This document shows positions 24,658 to 33,727 of a stretch of 64,000 nt of DNA, piece by piece (positions within the stretch are counted from its first letter, which is position 1; the number at the start of each line of letters is the position of its first letter). The stretch is from Clostridiaceae bacterium. GTDB taxonomy: Bacteria; Bacillota; Clostridia; Lachnospirales; Lachnospiraceae. Location of the stretch: NCBI GenBank assembly GCA_910574345.1, contig CAJSZV010000012.1:62001-126000 (forward strand), given 5' to 3'. A program made the translations under genes and the position numbers. Under the pieces are notes generated by a model. The model was not told where the DNA came from. It saw only the letters and a list, made by a program, of their open reading frames with translations, and ran no database searches.

Positions 24658-26547
24658 CTATCCTAAATGATACTTTTTCATCCGACGCCATAAGGTAGAT
24701 GTGCTGATCCCTAAGTATCTGGCCGTCAGAATCCGGTTTCCGCCGTACTGTTCCAGAGCCTGTTTCAGTCTTTCCAATTCCCGGTTGGCCAGTCCTTCCT
24801 TCGGCATCTCTTCAAAGGGTTGGCCGTTTTCTCTGCTGTAGAGCTCATCCAAAAGGGAATTCACGATCTCCTTCGTAATCTTCCGGGAACCTGCGGTGAG
24901 TACCAGCCGTTCGCAGAAGGCTTCCAGCTGCAGGTCATTGCCTTCCCAGTAATAGTCCACAATGGCTTTAATGGCGTCGTCCGTTATAATATGATATCTG
25001 GAATACAGATTCATGTACTTCTGAGTATACTCCTGGGCCAGAAGTCTTACATCCTGTTTTCTCTCCGAGAACTCCGGAACCGCCAGGCAGAAAGTATGGA
25101 GCAGATAATAAAGATCGTTTCTCAGCTTTCCTTTTTTCTTAAGTTCCAGAAGATTTTTGGAAGTGCACCCGATAATTCTGGTATCGATCTCCTGCACATT
25201 GTCATTATCCAAGATAGAAGTGGCGCTGCGCTTTTTCCTAATGATCTGAAGGAGATGGTACTGGGAATTCAGCGTCAGCTTGTCAATGGCCCGTATGACG
25301 ATGGTGCCGTGGTTTGCCTGTTTCATCAGACCCAAACTTCTGCCTTCCCCAAATAAAATCCGCATCTGATCCTCTTCCCGGATACCCGCCACATTGACCA
25401 CCAGAAAGGGGCCGTTTTTTCTAAGGCTGTAATTATGAATTCCCTGGCACAAATCCTCCAGTTCCTGGTTGGTTTTTCCTTCCACCAGAATAGGACTGGA
25501 GGACTGGGCGTAAAGTTTGGCCTGCTCCACCACATTCTTTAAGCTTGGCATCCTGACAGCCAGTTCGTCTAAACTTCCCTTTGCCACAAATCCCCGAAGA
25601 AACTGCTCTCTCATATTTTCTTCCCGGTCCCAGTCCATGCGTTTGATTTTATTGCAGGATACAATAGTACCTGTGACCCCCTGACCGTCCACTGCAATAG
25701 GTTCCACAACCACTACCAGGGCCTGCCGATTGGCGTGAATGAAAGTAGAGTAATTGTCTCTGGTCCCTTTCAGAACTTTTTGGAACATGTCTTTATCCAG
25801 CTCCGACAAAACCTCTGTAATATGTGTACCCAGAAGCTGTTCCGAAGATGCAGCCAGAATCTGCTCCATCATCCGGTTCATCAGAAGAATCCTGCCGTCC
25901 TCCCCTGTTTTTATAATCCCATGAAAGGAACTGTCCAGCACGGACACAAACTGGGCATAATTCTGCTGCTCAATTCTGGATGCAAAGTAAAGCTTTTCCG
26001 CCTGTCTAATGGCCATTCTCAGCGCTTCTTCCGTGGTGTTGTACAGAATCGCCGGAATTCCTTTCTGATTTGCGTAATTGACGCACTGCTCGTGGCTGAT
26101 CACAAAATCCATTCCCTTTGCAATGGCATCATCTACACAGTCAAACCATGATTCCCTGTTATCCAAGTCATATCGAAGGATCTTTACCCCGAACAGTTCA
26201 TTAAAATGGGATGTATCGCACAGCATACCCTTCCAGAAAAAAACACCGATTACAGGATTTTTCCTTTTTATGACCTTCTTTGCCTTTACCACCAAAAGTC
26301 CCAGCTCCTGTGCTGTCAGCTGAAGCTCAACTACGGGTATGTTGGTGTGATTCTTAATGGCAGCCGCCTGGCTTCCTCCTGCAATGACGATGTTGGCTCC
26401 TTTTTTGACAGCATTTCTGGCCTCCTGGACTACGGTATCAATTCCGGTTTCCTTTATATAGACTACATGGTCTGTCTCCTTTTTAATTATCTCATCGGCC
26501 TTTTGTCCCAGAATCTTATCCGGCAGCAAAACAGCGATCCCTGTCAT
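24658..26547 (-). CDS. PrpR-type transcriptional regulator with degenerate AAA+ domain
   Basis: 629 aa. Domains in order are PrpR_N ligand-sensing (about 1-180), PAS (about 195-300, SVLDSSFHGIIKTGEDGRIL), an AAA+-like region (about 330-560) and a Fis-type HTH at the end (LEQYGGNRILTARYLGISTSTLWRRMKKY). The central domain has lost its function-defining motifs. Walker A reads VEGKTNQE instead of GESGTGKE, Walker B reads TIVIRAID instead of TLFLDEI, and the GAFTGA loop that touches sigma-54 is missing. It therefore probably works as an ordinary DNA-binding regulator of the adjacent GH105 operon. The start at 26545-26547 follows GGAGAGAG; a longer frame reaches 26574. Confidence 0.82.
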   Translation of the reverse strand: MTGIAVLLPDKILGQKADEIIKKETDHVVYIKETGIDTVVQEARNAVKKGANIVIAGGSQAAAIKNHTNIPVVELQLTAQELGLLVVKAKKVIKRKNPVIGVFFWKGMLCDTSHFNELFGVKILRYDLDNRESWFDCVDDAIAKGMDFVISHEQCVNYANQKGIPAILYNTTEEALRMAIRQAEKLYFASRIEQQNYAQFVSVLDSSFHGIIKTGEDGRILLMNRMMEQILAASSEQLLGTHITEVLSELDKDMFQKVLKGTRDNYSTFIHANRQALVVVVEPIAVDGQGVTGTIVSCNKIKRMDWDREENMREQFLRGFVAKGSLDELAVRMPSLKNVVEQAKLYAQSSSPILVEGKTNQELEDLCQGIHNYSLRKNGPFLVVNVAGIREEDQMRILFGEGRSLGLMKQANHGTIVIRAIDKLTLNSQYHLLQIIRKKRSATSILDNDNVQEIDTRIIGCTSKNLLELKKKGKLRNDLYYLLHTFCLAVPEFSERKQDVRLLAQEYTQKYMNLYSRYHIITDDAIKAIVDYYWEGNDLQLEAFCERLVLTAGSRKITKEIVNSLLDELYSRENGQPFEEMPKEGLANRELERLKQALEQYGGNRILTARYLGISTSTLWRRMKKYHLG

Positions 26548-26646
26548 CTCTCTCCATCTCCCCTCTGCATGCAAGGCGTCTCTCTTATCAGGCTCCTGCC
26601 ATAGAGCATGAATTCTCTTCCCTTATGGCACAGTCCGTAGGATTCC

Positions 26647-26675
26647 ATTTTAGCATGGGACAGGCCAAATGACAA
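26647..26675 (-). promoter_or_regulatory. Promoter of the PrpR-type regulator gene
   Basis: TTGTCA (26670-26675), 17-bp spacer, TAAAAT (26647-26652) on the minus strand. The leader is about 95 bases. Confidence 0.65.
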
Positions 26676-26708
26676 CAGGCCCGGATTCTCAGAGTATTTG
26701 GATTTTTT

Positions 26709-28631
26709 TCATCTCCTGGGAATCCGCCTATATCTCCCGGCCAGGCCAAGGGCCAGCAGCGCTGTCAAAAGACAGATTCCGAATATGGCCAGGTTCCCTG
26801 ACACAGTCTCCGAATTCCTGCCGCCGGGTGCTCCCGGCATATTTCCTCCTTCCCGAAAAACTGGTGCTTCGCCAAAGGCTTCCTTAGCCGGATTCCCCTT
26901 ATCCTCTGAGGAAAAAGGCCCTCTTCCGCCCATGTTCATGGTGCCCATAACGTCAAGATCAATGGAGGAAGCGTCAACCAGATTTGATGAGTCCGCCTTC
27001 TGTCCCGCGTCGGTGGACGGTATCCTCCCCTCAAGCTGTCCCCGAATGCTTTCCCCTCTCAAAAAGACAGTCTCATAAAGCATCTGGGCCCCCTCCCTAT
27101 ATTCCTCAAGGGAATAAAAAGCCGTCGGGTCTGTCTCAACAAGGGAATCAATCTGATTTCTTACACGGTTATAGAATTCCTCAAACATTCCTCCATCCAC
27201 ATACTCGTCCGTCAGCTGCTTAAGATACGCATGATATCTTGCCAGGTATTCTTCATTCTCCAGAAGAGCATCGAAAAATTCCGTTATGTCAAAGGGCGTG
27301 TCTATAGCATCATTAATTACACCGGACGCGCTGCCGTCCCGCCCCATTCCCATGCCTCCAAAGGAAAGATTGTAGTCCCATGGCAGGATGTTCAGTTTTC
27401 CGTTGTCCTCATAGAGATAGTAATTGTGGGCCATGTTCCCGGAGAGACTGTCCTGGTTAACTGAAAAAACATGTACCGCCATGTATCTCAGTATATTATC
27501 CACATCCAGATACCTCTCCAATTCCTTCCCCTCGCTGATATTCTTTAACGCCGTCACAACCCTTCGGTGATCCTTCTTCCCGGTGTTATTCACCTCCCCC
27601 TCCCATATGGTGGAATAACTGTCAAGATCATCATCGCTGTAATTCAGATCCCCTCCGCCGTTCATGGACAGACCAGGGCCGGGCATGAAATGTCCGGGAC
27701 CGGCCATGCTTTCCCAGTCACCTTTTTCTCCCTTGTCAAAGGTCATTTCCCGTTTCGCCGGCTCTCTGCTGCCGTTCCCGTCCGTCTCCTGCTCTCCGGC
27801 TTCCGGCCTTTCTTCTCCGGCCTCTGGCCTTTCTTCTCCGGCCCCCGGCCTTTCTTTTCCGGCTTCCGGCCTCTCTTCTCCAGCTTCTGGCCTTTCTTCT
27901 CCGGCTTCCGGCCTTTCTTCTCCGGCCCCCGGCCTCTCTTCTCCGGCTTCCGGCCTTTCTTCTCCGGCTCCCGGCTTTTCCCCTCTGCCGCCTATTCCCA
28001 TGCTCTCCGGCTTATACAGATTGCCGGCGGCAGTGCCGTAATTTCTCAGCTGAAAGCTGTCTTCCACAGCCTCCAGAGCCAGATACACACCCCAGTATTC
28101 CCCGTTTACCCGTACTCTGGCATAGTTATACAGAGACGCATCCGCCCCCAGATACTGGTACATATCATATACAAGGGCCTCCTTCATGTTGGTGGCATCT
28201 GCATAGTTGTTGTTTAAAATCAGTTTATCCAGTCCCAGGCAGGTCTGTCCCTCCACATAGTGGTCGAATTCCATTTTAAAGCTGAATCTGTCCGTATCCG
28301 GGTCTGCGACAATGGACGTCAGGCTGGTATTTCCCTTTGGACGGATTCCCACATGACGGATCGTCTCCTGATTGATCACCACATCACAGGAATAGTACTT
28401 TTCCTCAGAAGCATGGGAAAGCATATCTTCCCACTGCCCCTCATCCATCTGGATATCAATCTCCATGATCCGGCTGGTGTCAAACAGTGACCTTTCATAT
28501 CGAAGCGCCACACCGTTCCCTCCAAAAGCCTCTGCCGCCTGCTCCGGGAACATAAGGGCCAGTATGCATACCAAAACCGCAGCTGCCACGATTATGCCGA
28601 TAATCTTTGTCATGTTTTTATAGGCAGCCAT
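26709..28631 (-). CDS. CotH kinase-family protein, membrane-anchored, with Glu/Pro repeat insert
   Basis: 640 aa. The N-terminal TM/signal anchor is about residues 9-27 and a second TM is near the C-terminus ([19 protein letters not shown]). The CotH fold runs from about 45 to 210 ([42 protein letters not shown]) and resumes at about 360-500 ([38 protein letters not shown]). Between the halves is a tandem 7-residue repeat. CotH proteins are protein kinases of the spore coat in bacilli; here, next to DUF4956 and VTC genes, an envelope role is likely. GAGAGGAGG lies before the ATG. Confidence 0.85.
   Translation of the reverse strand: MAAYKNMTKIIGIIVAAAVLVCILALMFPEQAAEAFGGNGVALRYERSLFDTSRIMEIDIQMDEGQWEDMLSHASEEKYYSCDVVINQETIRHVGIRPKGNTSLTSIVADPDTDRFSFKMEFDHYVEGQTCLGLDKLILNNNYADATNMKEALVYDMYQYLGADASLYNYARVRVNGEYWGVYLALEAVEDSFQLRNYGTAAGNLYKPESMGIGGRGEKPGAGEERPEAGEERPGAGEERPEAGEERPEAGEERPEAGKERPGAGEERPEAGEERPEAGEQETDGNGSREPAKREMTFDKGEKGDWESMAGPGHFMPGPGLSMNGGGDLNYSDDDLDSYSTIWEGEVNNTGKKDHRRVVTALKNISEGKELERYLDVDNILRYMAVHVFSVNQDSLSGNMAHNYYLYEDNGKLNILPWDYNLSFGGMGMGRDGSASGVINDAIDTPFDITEFFDALLENEEYLARYHAYLKQLTDEYVDGGMFEEFYNRVRNQIDSLVETDPTAFYSLEEYREGAQMLYETVFLRGESIRGQLEGRIPSTDAGQKADSSNLVDASSIDLDVMGTMNMGGRGPFSSEDKGNPAKEAFGEAPVFREGGNMPGAPGGRNSETVSGNLAIFGICLLTALLALGLAGRYRRIPRR
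27789..27971 (-). repeat. 21-bp tandem repeat inside the CotH-family gene
   Basis: Nearly nine copies of a 21-bp unit encode EAGEERP or GAGEERP (residues 221-281), with one EAGKERP variant. The units alternate Glu and Gly in the first position. The repeat is in frame and forms an acidic, Pro-rich linker in the middle of the CotH fold. Copy number is likely to vary between strains. Confidence 0.9.
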
Positions 28632-28649
28632 AACAGACCTCCTCTCTTA

Positions 28650-28728
28650 TGACATAATGTTGGGGGCAAAAGGTTTTTTGACCCCTTTGATACCGGAGTG
28701 CTCCGCACTTTGTGACCCTGGTATCATG
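28650..28728. repeat. Intergenic double hairpin between DUF4956 and CotH genes
   Basis: Two palindromes lie in tandem: GGGGGCAAAAGG/TTTTTTGACCCC (28662-28685), and GATACC...GGTATC (28689-28725) with GGAGTGC/GCACTT inside. ATGACATA occurs at both outer edges (near 28650 and 28726). The DUF4956 stop codon lies within the second hairpin. It is different in sequence from elements A-C and may be a second repeat family or an attenuator. Confidence 0.5.
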
Positions 28729-29395
28729 ACATATACTCCCCGTTGTAGCTTACAAGAGTGACCTCATCGACACCCTCAATATCATTTAACCGGTTCACAA
28801 AGGAAGTACTCTCATCCTTCATTCGCACCTCCGCAGTGACCTCAATGCCGGCTTGATTTACTGTCTTGGATTTCACCACAAACCGCTCAACCGCCTTTTT
28901 TGTAACATGGGCTGCTGTCTCCTCCGCCTTCTCATCGACACAATTGAAAATCAAAATATAAGGATTGTCATGGAGTCTGCGGTTGGCAAAGAGAATCAGG
29001 ATCACGCCGATGAGCACAGAACCGATGACAGCTAAAGGAATCATGCCTGCACCGATGACAATCCCCACTGCAATAGCCCAGAATAAATACACAATCTCCA
29101 TGGGTTCCTTGATGGCTGCCCTAAACCGCACGATGGAGAGGGCGCCAACCATACCAAGGGAGAGCACCACATTGGAGGTTACGGCCATGATTACCAGAGT
29201 AGTCACCAGGGACAGGCCCACAAGAGTCATAGCAAAACCCGTAGAATACATGACGCCGTTAAAGGTCTTCTTATACACCACAAAAATAAACAGCCCGATC
29301 ACCAGGGCAAATATCATGCCTATCACCGTGTCAACTGCCGAAAACTCTGTCACACTCTCCAGAAAACTGGATTTAAACACATCATTAAAAGTCAT
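28724..29395 (-). CDS. DUF4956 membrane protein
   Basis: 223 aa. Four TM helices lie between residues 20 and 140 (GMIFALVIGLFIFVVY, SMVTLVGLSLVTTLVIMA-like, AIAVGIVIGAGMIPLAVIG), with the conserved motif LSIVRFRAAIKEPMEIVYLFWAIA, followed by a cytoplasmic ferredoxin-like domain. The ATG at 29393-29395 has GAGGAGG eight bases upstream. DUF4956 proteins are regularly found with VTC-domain and CotH proteins, as here. Molecular function unknown; the RFRAAI motif suggests a transport or synthase partner. Confidence 0.85.
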   Translation of the reverse strand: MTFNDVFKSSFLESVTEFSAVDTVIGMIFALVIGLFIFVVYKKTFNGVMYSTGFAMTLVGLSLVTTLVIMAVTSNVVLSLGMVGALSIVRFRAAIKEPMEIVYLFWAIAVGIVIGAGMIPLAVIGSVLIGVILILFANRRLHDNPYILIFNCVDEKAEETAAHVTKKAVERFVVKSKTVNQAGIEVTAEVRMKDESTSFVNRLNDIEGVDEVTLVSYNGEYMS

Positions 29396-29417
29396 TTTCT
29401 TATCCTCCTCAATCACT

Positions 29418-30110
29418 TTATCCAAACCGCCTGCAGGCCTGATATTTGGAAAATGCCTGCTGCCTTACGGTATTCGTCTGAATGATGCTGCGAATCACCT
29501 CCGGCAGAAATGCGTCAAATTTCACTTCCAGTATCATGTCCCCCAGCTCATCCAAAACTCCGATATCTGATATTTTCTCTTCCAGAAACTTTCTGTGATA
29601 CAAGGTCGTTCTGATGTGGGAATCAAAAGTAACCCTCACATTTCCTGCCTTCCAGATATACGGCTCCCTTATGTAGGACACCAGCACCCTTGGCCGCAGC
29701 ATCTGGCTGCGCATTTTTCCGTACAGCTCCTGTACCAGTCCTGACGGATGTTTCGGCATCCAGCTCAGCTCCCCCGTCAAAAGCCGGCGGCACTCTTCCT
29801 CTGTGACCCTTGCGTCAAACTTTTTGCAGAGGCTGTTGTCCTTCACTTTCTTCTCCAAAGTAATATAGGAAAAATCGTCATTATAATACCGGATCCGAAA
29901 CTTTTCCCGCCTGGAAACACCATTGATTTTCTCCTGCAAAGCCTTATCCTGATAATTGTCGAAATAGATACTCCGTATTAAGTACCTGCCATCCGGACCT
30001 GTATGGCTGTCTGTTCTCATAACCGCTTTCAGGCGGCTTCTCAGTTCCAGGTACTGGGGATATCCGATCTGATATTTCAGTTCATGACGAAAGCATGCCT
30101 CTTCGCTCAT
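29418..30110 (-). CDS. VTC-domain (polyphosphate polymerase-like) protein
   Basis: 230 aa, a stand-alone VTC tunnel domain. The conserved basic and acidic residues that line the tunnel are visible: FRHELKYQIG near the start, YLIRSIYFDN, REKFRIRYYND, ITLEKKVKDN, VLVSYIREPY, VRVTFDSHIRT and MILEVKFDAFLPEVI. In eukaryotes this domain makes polyphosphate from ATP. The ATG at 30108-30110 is chosen because AGGAG precedes it; a GTG at 30152 would lie on the likely transcription start (TATACT at 30159-30164). It is 22 bp upstream of DUF4956. Confidence 0.85.
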   Translation of the reverse strand: MSEEACFRHELKYQIGYPQYLELRSRLKAVMRTDSHTGPDGRYLIRSIYFDNYQDKALQEKINGVSRREKFRIRYYNDDFSYITLEKKVKDNSLCKKFDARVTEEECRRLLTGELSWMPKHPSGLVQELYGKMRSQMLRPRVLVSYIREPYIWKAGNVRVTFDSHIRTTLYHRKFLEEKISDIGVLDELGDMILEVKFDAFLPEVIRSIIQTNTVRQQAFSKYQACRRFG

Positions 30111-30242
30111 CTTCCCGCTCTCCTTTCCCGATGTCCATGACTTGCTGCTCACGAAAAGAGTATACGTTTGTTTCCTGAAATGTACTTAAAATAGAATGTG
30201 TATTTTCTCTGAACAAAAAAGACTGCGGTACAAACATCGTAC

Positions 30243-31523
30243 TCACAGTCCAACTTTAAAACAAATGCTTTTTCCGCTGGGGCTTTTTACCGTAATCCTT
30301 CCCCCGTAAGCCTCCGCGATGGCCTGAGCCATGGACAGTCCAATCCCTGTTCCCCCGGTGTGGGCTGACCTGGACTTGTCCATTCGGTAAAAGCGGTCAA
30401 ACAGCCGGTTGAGATCTGTCTTGTCCGGCAAATCGCAGGTATTGAATACTTCAATCCACACCTTTCCCCGCTTCCTGTATACATCCAGACGAATCTCGCC
30501 GCCCTCATCCGAATACCTCACCCCGTTATCCAAGAGAATGGAAATCACCTTCTGAATGGAATCCCGGTCCCCGTAAAATTCCACGCCGTCCTCAATGCTT
30601 TGGGAATAATGTCTCCCCCTGGCCTCTGCCAGAGCTTTAAAAGGTTCTGCTGCCTCCCAGGCGGCATCGCTTAAAGAAAACCGGCTTTTCTCAGGAAAAG
30701 GCGTCTCCTCATCCAGTCTTGACAAGGCTACCAGCTCCCCGGCCAGCTTGGCAAGGCGTCCCGCCTGTTTCTGTATATTGGCAATCCACTCATCTCCCTC
30801 ATGCTCCATAGCCGCAATATCCGCGCTGGTGGCAATGGAAGTAATGGGAGTCTTAAGCTCGTGCCCCGCATCCGTGATAAACCGTTTCTGCCTCTCCATA
30901 TTTTTCATATAAGGCCGCACTGCATATCTGGAAAAGAACATTACTAAAAGAAACACCAGAAAAAGACTTAACACTCCAATGGCAAAAGACACCAGGAACA
31001 GGGACCGCATAAACTGCAGTTCCATGGATGAGTTGAGAAACAGAACAGCAGTCTCCCCTTCCTCTCTCCTCACCACATACCGGAAATCCCCGTAATATCC
31101 TCTGTCTTTGTTCTTAGAAAAAACAGTCCTTCCGTACGCTTCTGCCGTCTCATTATCTATGGACGAGATATAATCCCTAAATATCTCCCGCACTTCACCG
31201 GAAGAATCAAAGACCACTGTAAAAAAACGGGTGGTAAATTCCGCTTCTGGTCCAGCCCCCGCAAGTTCTCCCGGCAGATTCCGGAATAACTCTTCGTTCT
31301 GGTTCCCTCCACGGTCAGGCGGCCCTCCTTTTCCGGGAGGCATAGGCCTATGAGGGCCGCCATGGGGGCCGCGGCCATCTAAAAGGCTCATGGCCAGACG
31401 ATCCTGCCTGGATGTTGTCTGAATATAATTGGCCCAGTTTATCCCGGCTGCAATGAGAAACATCACGGTTCCAAAGGCCGCCATAGCTGCCAGAACAAAC
31501 CTTCTCTGCATCTTTCTCAGCAT
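30243..31523 (-). CDS. Sensor histidine kinase
   Basis: 426 aa. TM1 is about 9-29, followed by an outer domain of about 140 residues that begins with an unusual Gly/Pro/His-rich stretch (DGRGPHGGPHRPMPPGKGG). TM2 is about 172-197. The HisKA H-box is DAGHELKTPITS, the N-box LLDNGVRYSDEG and the G-boxes TGGTGIGLSMAQ. It overlaps the response-regulator stop by 7 bp. It probably controls the VTC/DUF4956/CotH genes that follow in the same direction. The signal is unknown; His/Pro-rich loops can bind metals. Confidence 0.9.
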   Translation of the reverse strand: MLRKMQRRFVLAAMAAFGTVMFLIAAGINWANYIQTTSRQDRLAMSLLDGRGPHGGPHRPMPPGKGGPPDRGGNQNEELFRNLPGELAGAGPEAEFTTRFFTVVFDSSGEVREIFRDYISSIDNETAEAYGRTVFSKNKDRGYYGDFRYVVRREEGETAVLFLNSSMELQFMRSLFLVSFAIGVLSLFLVFLLVMFFSRYAVRPYMKNMERQKRFITDAGHELKTPITSIATSADIAAMEHEGDEWIANIQKQAGRLAKLAGELVALSRLDEETPFPEKSRFSLSDAAWEAAEPFKALAEARGRHYSQSIEDGVEFYGDRDSIQKVISILLDNGVRYSDEGGEIRLDVYRKRGKVWIEVFNTCDLPDKTDLNRLFDRFYRMDKSRSAHTGGTGIGLSMAQAIAEAYGGRITVKSPSGKSICFKVGL

Positions 31524-32194
31524 CTGACCTCCTCTAAGGAATAACCGGCGCCTCTGGCCGTCCGAATCTCAACGCTGCCGCCAATCCTCTTTAATTTCTT
31601 TCTGATAAATCCCACATAAGTCCAGACCACATTCAAATCGGCCTCTGAATCCTGTCCCCAGATCTTATCCATCAAATGACTGGTGGAAAAAACAAAATGA
31701 GGATGCCGCATAAACAATTCCATCAGCTGAAATTCCTTATTGTTCAGACGCACTGACTCTGGTCCGCATGCCAGTTCGTAACGGTTGCAGTCCAGACGCA
31801 CATCGCCAAACTCCAGTATTAGGTCTGCATATGCCGTGTTTCTTCGGGAAAGGGCCTTCACCCTTGCGATAAACTCTCTGGTGGCAAAGGGTTTCGGAAG
31901 ATAATCGTCCGCTCCTGCCTCCAGACCTGCCACCCGATCCTCCACCTCCCCTTTAGCTGTCAGCATCAGTATGGGAACTTTGGCTCCCGTTCTCCTTATG
32001 GCCTTCAATACTTCCATTCCATCTGCCTTGGGCATCATAATATCCAGGACGATCACATCATATTCTCCGGCCTCAAAACACGCCAGAGCCGCCTCTCCAT
32101 CATAGACAATATCCACAGAAAACTTATTCTTTTCCAGAAGAAATTTCAGGCCTTTTGCCAGTTCCAACTCATCCTCAGCAATCAAAACACGCAC
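31517..32194 (-). CDS. OmpR-family response regulator
   Basis: 225 aa from a GTG start (32192-32194), which has GAGGAGG eight bases upstream; the frame extends to 32308 but the extra residues do not fit the family. The receiver domain starts VRVLIAEDELELAKGL and has the phosphoacceptor Asp in VLDIMMPKADG, plus LTAKGEVEDRVAGLEAGADDYLPKPF. The winged-helix C-terminus ends WTYVGFIRKKLKRIG...TARGAGYSLE. It is the partner of the overlapping histidine kinase. Confidence 0.92.
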   Translation of the reverse strand: MRVLIAEDELELAKGLKFLLEKNKFSVDIVYDGEAALACFEAGEYDVIVLDIMMPKADGMEVLKAIRRTGAKVPILMLTAKGEVEDRVAGLEAGADDYLPKPFATREFIARVKALSRRNTAYADLILEFGDVRLDCNRYELACGPESVRLNNKEFQLMELFMRHPHFVFSTSHLMDKIWGQDSEADLNVVWTYVGFIRKKLKRIGGSVEIRTARGAGYSLEEVRC

Positions 32195-32371
32195 AATCCC
32201 AGCCTCCTCGTCTTTTTCTGGGTTTATTTTAACATAAAAGCTTCCTGCGCACAAATATTCATCTGCCGGTATCCGCTTCTTCTCTGCGGCATTTTTCCCG
32301 GAAAGCAATTATTCCAACATGGCGGTCTATAGATTCCGCGGCTTCTCCAGAAGCATGATCCCCTCTGTCCC

Positions 32372-33727
32372 CTAACCCCTGAAATTTTTCGGAAGACTGC
32401 TTTTCGTCTCAGAAAATTCCCTGTAAAACGGAAGGAATGTCTCCGGTTCACGAACCACACAGCCCGTAGGCTTATGGGCCCGAATCAGATCCCCGCATTT
32501 GCCGCAGGTTAAGCACACCCGTTTGGGATTAATCCTTCCCTCTCTCAATATCTCATTGGCAAAATCCGGATCAGCAAATGACATTCTCCCAAACAACATG
32601 CCGTCACAAAGCCCTTCTTCCACAGCTCCTGCCGTAAACAGATCTGCGTATTGTCTTAAGTACGTAGGTGCTGACCCGTAAACAATCATATCAGGAACCG
32701 CCTGTTTTACTGTACCAATACCGTTAATCATACGGTCTATGCCTGCAAGGGGATGCTCGTCAGGAGTGTATTTCCCCGCATCATAGGGTCTTGTCACATG
32801 GGTGGTAGCATAGGGATTGCCCATAGTCAGATTAATCATATCAATGCCGTATTGATCATGAAGTTCTTTCACCAGACGAATGGGCTCTTCAAAGTCCGGT
32901 GTCAGCCCTCCGCCTTCGCTTACACCAAATCCATAAGGATAGGGATAACCGTCATAAATCCCTAATCTCAGCGTCACCATAAAATGACTGTCCTCATAAG
33001 CTTTCGCGGCCAAAATTCCGTTTTTCAACAGTCTTGTACGGTTTTCATAGCTGCCTCCATAGATACCAGGCCGATTGTAGGCGGAAGAAAGTTCTGCCAG
33101 AAGGTAGCCGTGGCAGGATTTCACGTCAACAGCGTCAAATCCGGCCTGTTTTGCCAGTTTCGCAGTTTCCCCGAATTTTTCCTCCAGACCTTTCAAATAC
33201 TCGTCAGTGACAATGCAGGAATCATCGGCCTGCCGGTACTTTTCAAGCCATGGATGACGGTAGGCAATCATAGGTGCCGGCTTATTGTTGGGGTTAGAAT
33301 AGCGGCCGCTGTGATTTGCCTGTAAAATCAGATAGGGTTCAAATCCGTTGGCCTTTCTTCCTGCCTCTTTCACCGTATCTGTCAGACGTTTGTAATCCTC
33401 TACATTGTCTTTGGTGAGAAGAAGCTGAGTGGCGGAGGAACGCCCCTCCTCCTCCATGGAGATGGCCTCAAACCAGATCATCCCGCTGCCTCCTGCTGCT
33501 GCATTGGTATATCGTCGAACGGTATAATCTGACGGCGAACCGCCGGGTGTGGAATCGGCCCCTTCCATAGGAGCCACTCCCAGGCGGTTTGGCAGAACAA
33601 TATTTCTTATTTTCATCGGCTGTGCCAGAATTTTTGTATCTTTTGCAAAAGGCAGATGTAAGTTCAGTACCTTTGCTGCCTCTATAACCTGTTCTATATT
33701 TTTATAATGGAACTTTTCGTGTGCCAT
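32372..33727 (-). CDS. NADH:flavin oxidoreductase, Old Yellow Enzyme family
   Basis: 451 aa. FMN-binding TIM barrel with ILPNRLGVAPMEGADSTPGG-like beginning (shown as VLPNRLGVAPMEG), QANHSGRYS, DAVDVKSCHGYLLAEL and DGMLFGRMSFADPDF. The C-terminal CLTCGKCGDLIRAHKPTGC carries four Cys that could hold an iron-sulfur cluster as in 2,4-dienoyl-CoA reductase relatives, although the FAD/NAD domain of those is absent. It overlaps the ankyrin-GH43 gene by 26 bp and is last in the SDR operon. It should reduce an activated C=C bond; the substrate is unknown. CGGAGGAAGGAG precedes the ATG. Confidence 0.82.
   Translation of the reverse strand: MAHEKFHYKNIEQVIEAAKVLNLHLPFAKDTKILAQPMKIRNIVLPNRLGVAPMEGADSTPGGSPSDYTVRRYTNAAAGGSGMIWFEAISMEEEGRSSATQLLLTKDNVEDYKRLTDTVKEAGRKANGFEPYLILQANHSGRYSNPNNKPAPMIAYRHPWLEKYRQADDSCIVTDEYLKGLEEKFGETAKLAKQAGFDAVDVKSCHGYLLAELSSAYNRPGIYGGSYENRTRLLKNGILAAKAYEDSHFMVTLRLGIYDGYPYPYGFGVSEGGGLTPDFEEPIRLVKELHDQYGIDMINLTMGNPYATTHVTRPYDAGKYTPDEHPLAGIDRMINGIGTVKQAVPDMIVYGSAPTYLRQYADLFTAGAVEEGLCDGMLFGRMSFADPDFANEILREGRINPKRVCLTCGKCGDLIRAHKPTGCVVREPETFLPFYREFSETKSSLPKNFRG

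Noticed and set aside
27567-28217. Long plus-strand open frames opposite the CotH-family gene (Pro/Ser/Phe-rich repeats)
   Set aside because: They are antisense readings of the 21-bp repeat, which stays open in several frames. No ribosome binding site or family match.
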